A DNA stretch of 64,000 nt from Enterobacter dykesii (GTDB taxonomy: Bacteria > Pseudomonadota > Gammaproteobacteria > Enterobacterales > Enterobacteriaceae). The stretch spans positions 1,054,001 to 1,118,000 of the forward strand of contig NZ_CP126604.1 of assembly GCF_008364625.2 (NCBI RefSeq). The letters are read 5' to 3'. The notes beneath the pieces are model-generated. The model did not search any database and had not been told where the DNA came from. It saw only the letters and a program-made list of their open reading frames with translations. The position numbers and the translations under genes were made by a program. Shown piece by piece: positions 63,465-64,000 of this stretch (its first letter is position 1; the number at the start of each line of letters is the position of its first letter).

Positions 63465-64000
63465 ATGTTTGCTGATTTTGGTGTCGTGAATTTCTGGACG
63501 TACCTGCTTGGTGCAACGCTGATAGTCCTTGTACCTGGCCCTGAAACCATGTTCGTGATTAAAACGAGCATTACCAGCGGCATCAAGCGGGGCTTTGCTG
63601 CAATATTTTCCATTCTGCTGAGCGACGTTATTCTGGTTCTGCTGGCATGGTGTGGGCTGGCGGCGGTCATAAGCTCAACTCCTGCCTTGTTTAACGCCAT
63701 CAAGTACGCAGGCGCTGCTTATCTTTTCTATCTCGGTGTCCAGACAATACGCGCTATCTTCAAGCCAGCTGTCGAAACGAGTGAGGAAAAGAAAGCTTCA
63801 GCTGATGCCGGGGGGATCATCGGACGCGGAATGTTGGTTACGCTATTGAATCCAAAGACGCTGCTGTTCTATATCTCTTTCTTCGCCCAGTTCATTAATG
63901 TTCAGGCTGAACACTCCTGGATGGCTTTTATCATTCTGGCAGCAGTAATGTTCGCAATTACTTTCGTTTATTTCGGCTTTCTCGTTTTCTGCGGCTCTTA
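63465..64000 (+). CDS. LysE/LeuE-family amino acid exporter, 3' end outside window
   Basis: An N-terminal fragment of 178 residues of a LysE/RhtB-family exporter, open to the window end. It resembles E. coli LeuE (leucine exporter): start MFADFGVVNFWTYLLGA, LVPGPETMFVIKTSITSG (about 22-39, the family signature), and LLNPKTLLFYISFF. Expected full length about 210. Start at the ATG 63465 (a GTG at 63459 is also possible). Divergent to higB. Confidence 0.86.
   Translation, partial: MFADFGVVNFWTYLLGATLIVLVPGPETMFVIKTSITSGIKRGFAAIFSILLSDVILVLLAWCGLAAVISSTPALFNAIKYAGAAYLFYLGVQTIRAIFKPAVETSEEKKASADAGGIIGRGMLVTLLNPKTLLFYISFFAQFINVQAEHSWMAFIILAAVMFAITFVYFGFLVFCGS

Overview
The window looks like a chromosomal segment of an enterobacterium close to Enterobacter (cloacae-complex type, or a near relative such as Lelliottia or Leclercia). 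Gene order follows the E. coli K-12 backbone from fetB through ybdK (fetB-ybbN-ybbO-tesA-ybbA-ybbP, selU-purK-purE, lpxH-ppiB-cysS-ybcI, ybcJ-folD, a fimbrial cluster, argU tRNA, pheP-ybdG, nfsB-ybdF, ybdJ, ybdK). It also carries the ramR-romA-ramA locus known from Enterobacter and Klebsiella, and a fim cluster whose adhesin closely follows Salmonella FimH. Proteins are high in GC codons; the accessory stretches around 17.0-17.9 kb and 27.7-28.5 kb are visibly AT-rich. The genus is an inference from gene content, not from a database search.

Layout. 1-5.9 kb: iron exporter FetB (partial), redox chaperone-holdase CnoX/YbbN, YbbO, thioesterase TesA and the YbbA-YbbP ABC transporter. 6.0-7.2 kb: a porin where E. 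coli has an rhs element. 7.3-13.9 kb: tRNA selenation (SelU), purine synthesis (PurK, PurE with a PurR box), a DUF1471 stress protein, LpxH, PpiB, CysS, YbcI. 14.0-19.6 kb: an accessory block between ybcI and ybcJ, made of a LacI-type regulator, a PTS EIICB with tandem palindromic operators, a decayed second ybcI copy, and an AT-rich two-gene operon (lipoprotein plus a large coiled-coil FKBP-like protein). 19.6-30.3 kb: ybcJ, folD, fimAICDHF, fimZ, a FimY-like regulator, an EAL-domain protein and tRNA-Arg(UCU). 30.4-37.6 kb: CPBP membrane protease, Fur-controlled ferric iron ABC transporter (fbpABC type) and a TonB-dependent siderophore receptor. 37.7-44.8 kb: pheP, ybdG, an MFS exporter with its own XRE regulator, an unrecognised protein, nfsB, ybdF. 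44.8-47.3 kb: ramR, romA, ramA, ybdJ. 47.5-54.9 kb: a block inserted between ybdJ and ybdK with a 36-residue membrane peptide, a P2-type ATPase and an RND pump. 54.8-64 kb: ybdK, a ketopantoate-reductase-like enzyme, an AraC-regulated FUSC/DUF1656/HlyD efflux set, a VOC protein, an orphan Imm63-like immunity protein, a HigBA toxin-antitoxin pair and a partial LysE/LeuE exporter.

Functionally the window is rich in envelope transport. The ramA locus (multidrug resistance activator), an RND pump, an MFS pump, a FUSC efflux set and a LysE exporter all handle export. The fbp transporter and TonB receptor handle iron entry, with FetB exporting iron. The least explained items are the lipoprotein/coiled-coil FKBP operon with its two exact 12-heptad repeats, the 36-residue peptide, the orphan immunity gene and the 43.0 kb protein. 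No CRISPR array, rRNA, prophage or intact insertion sequence was seen.
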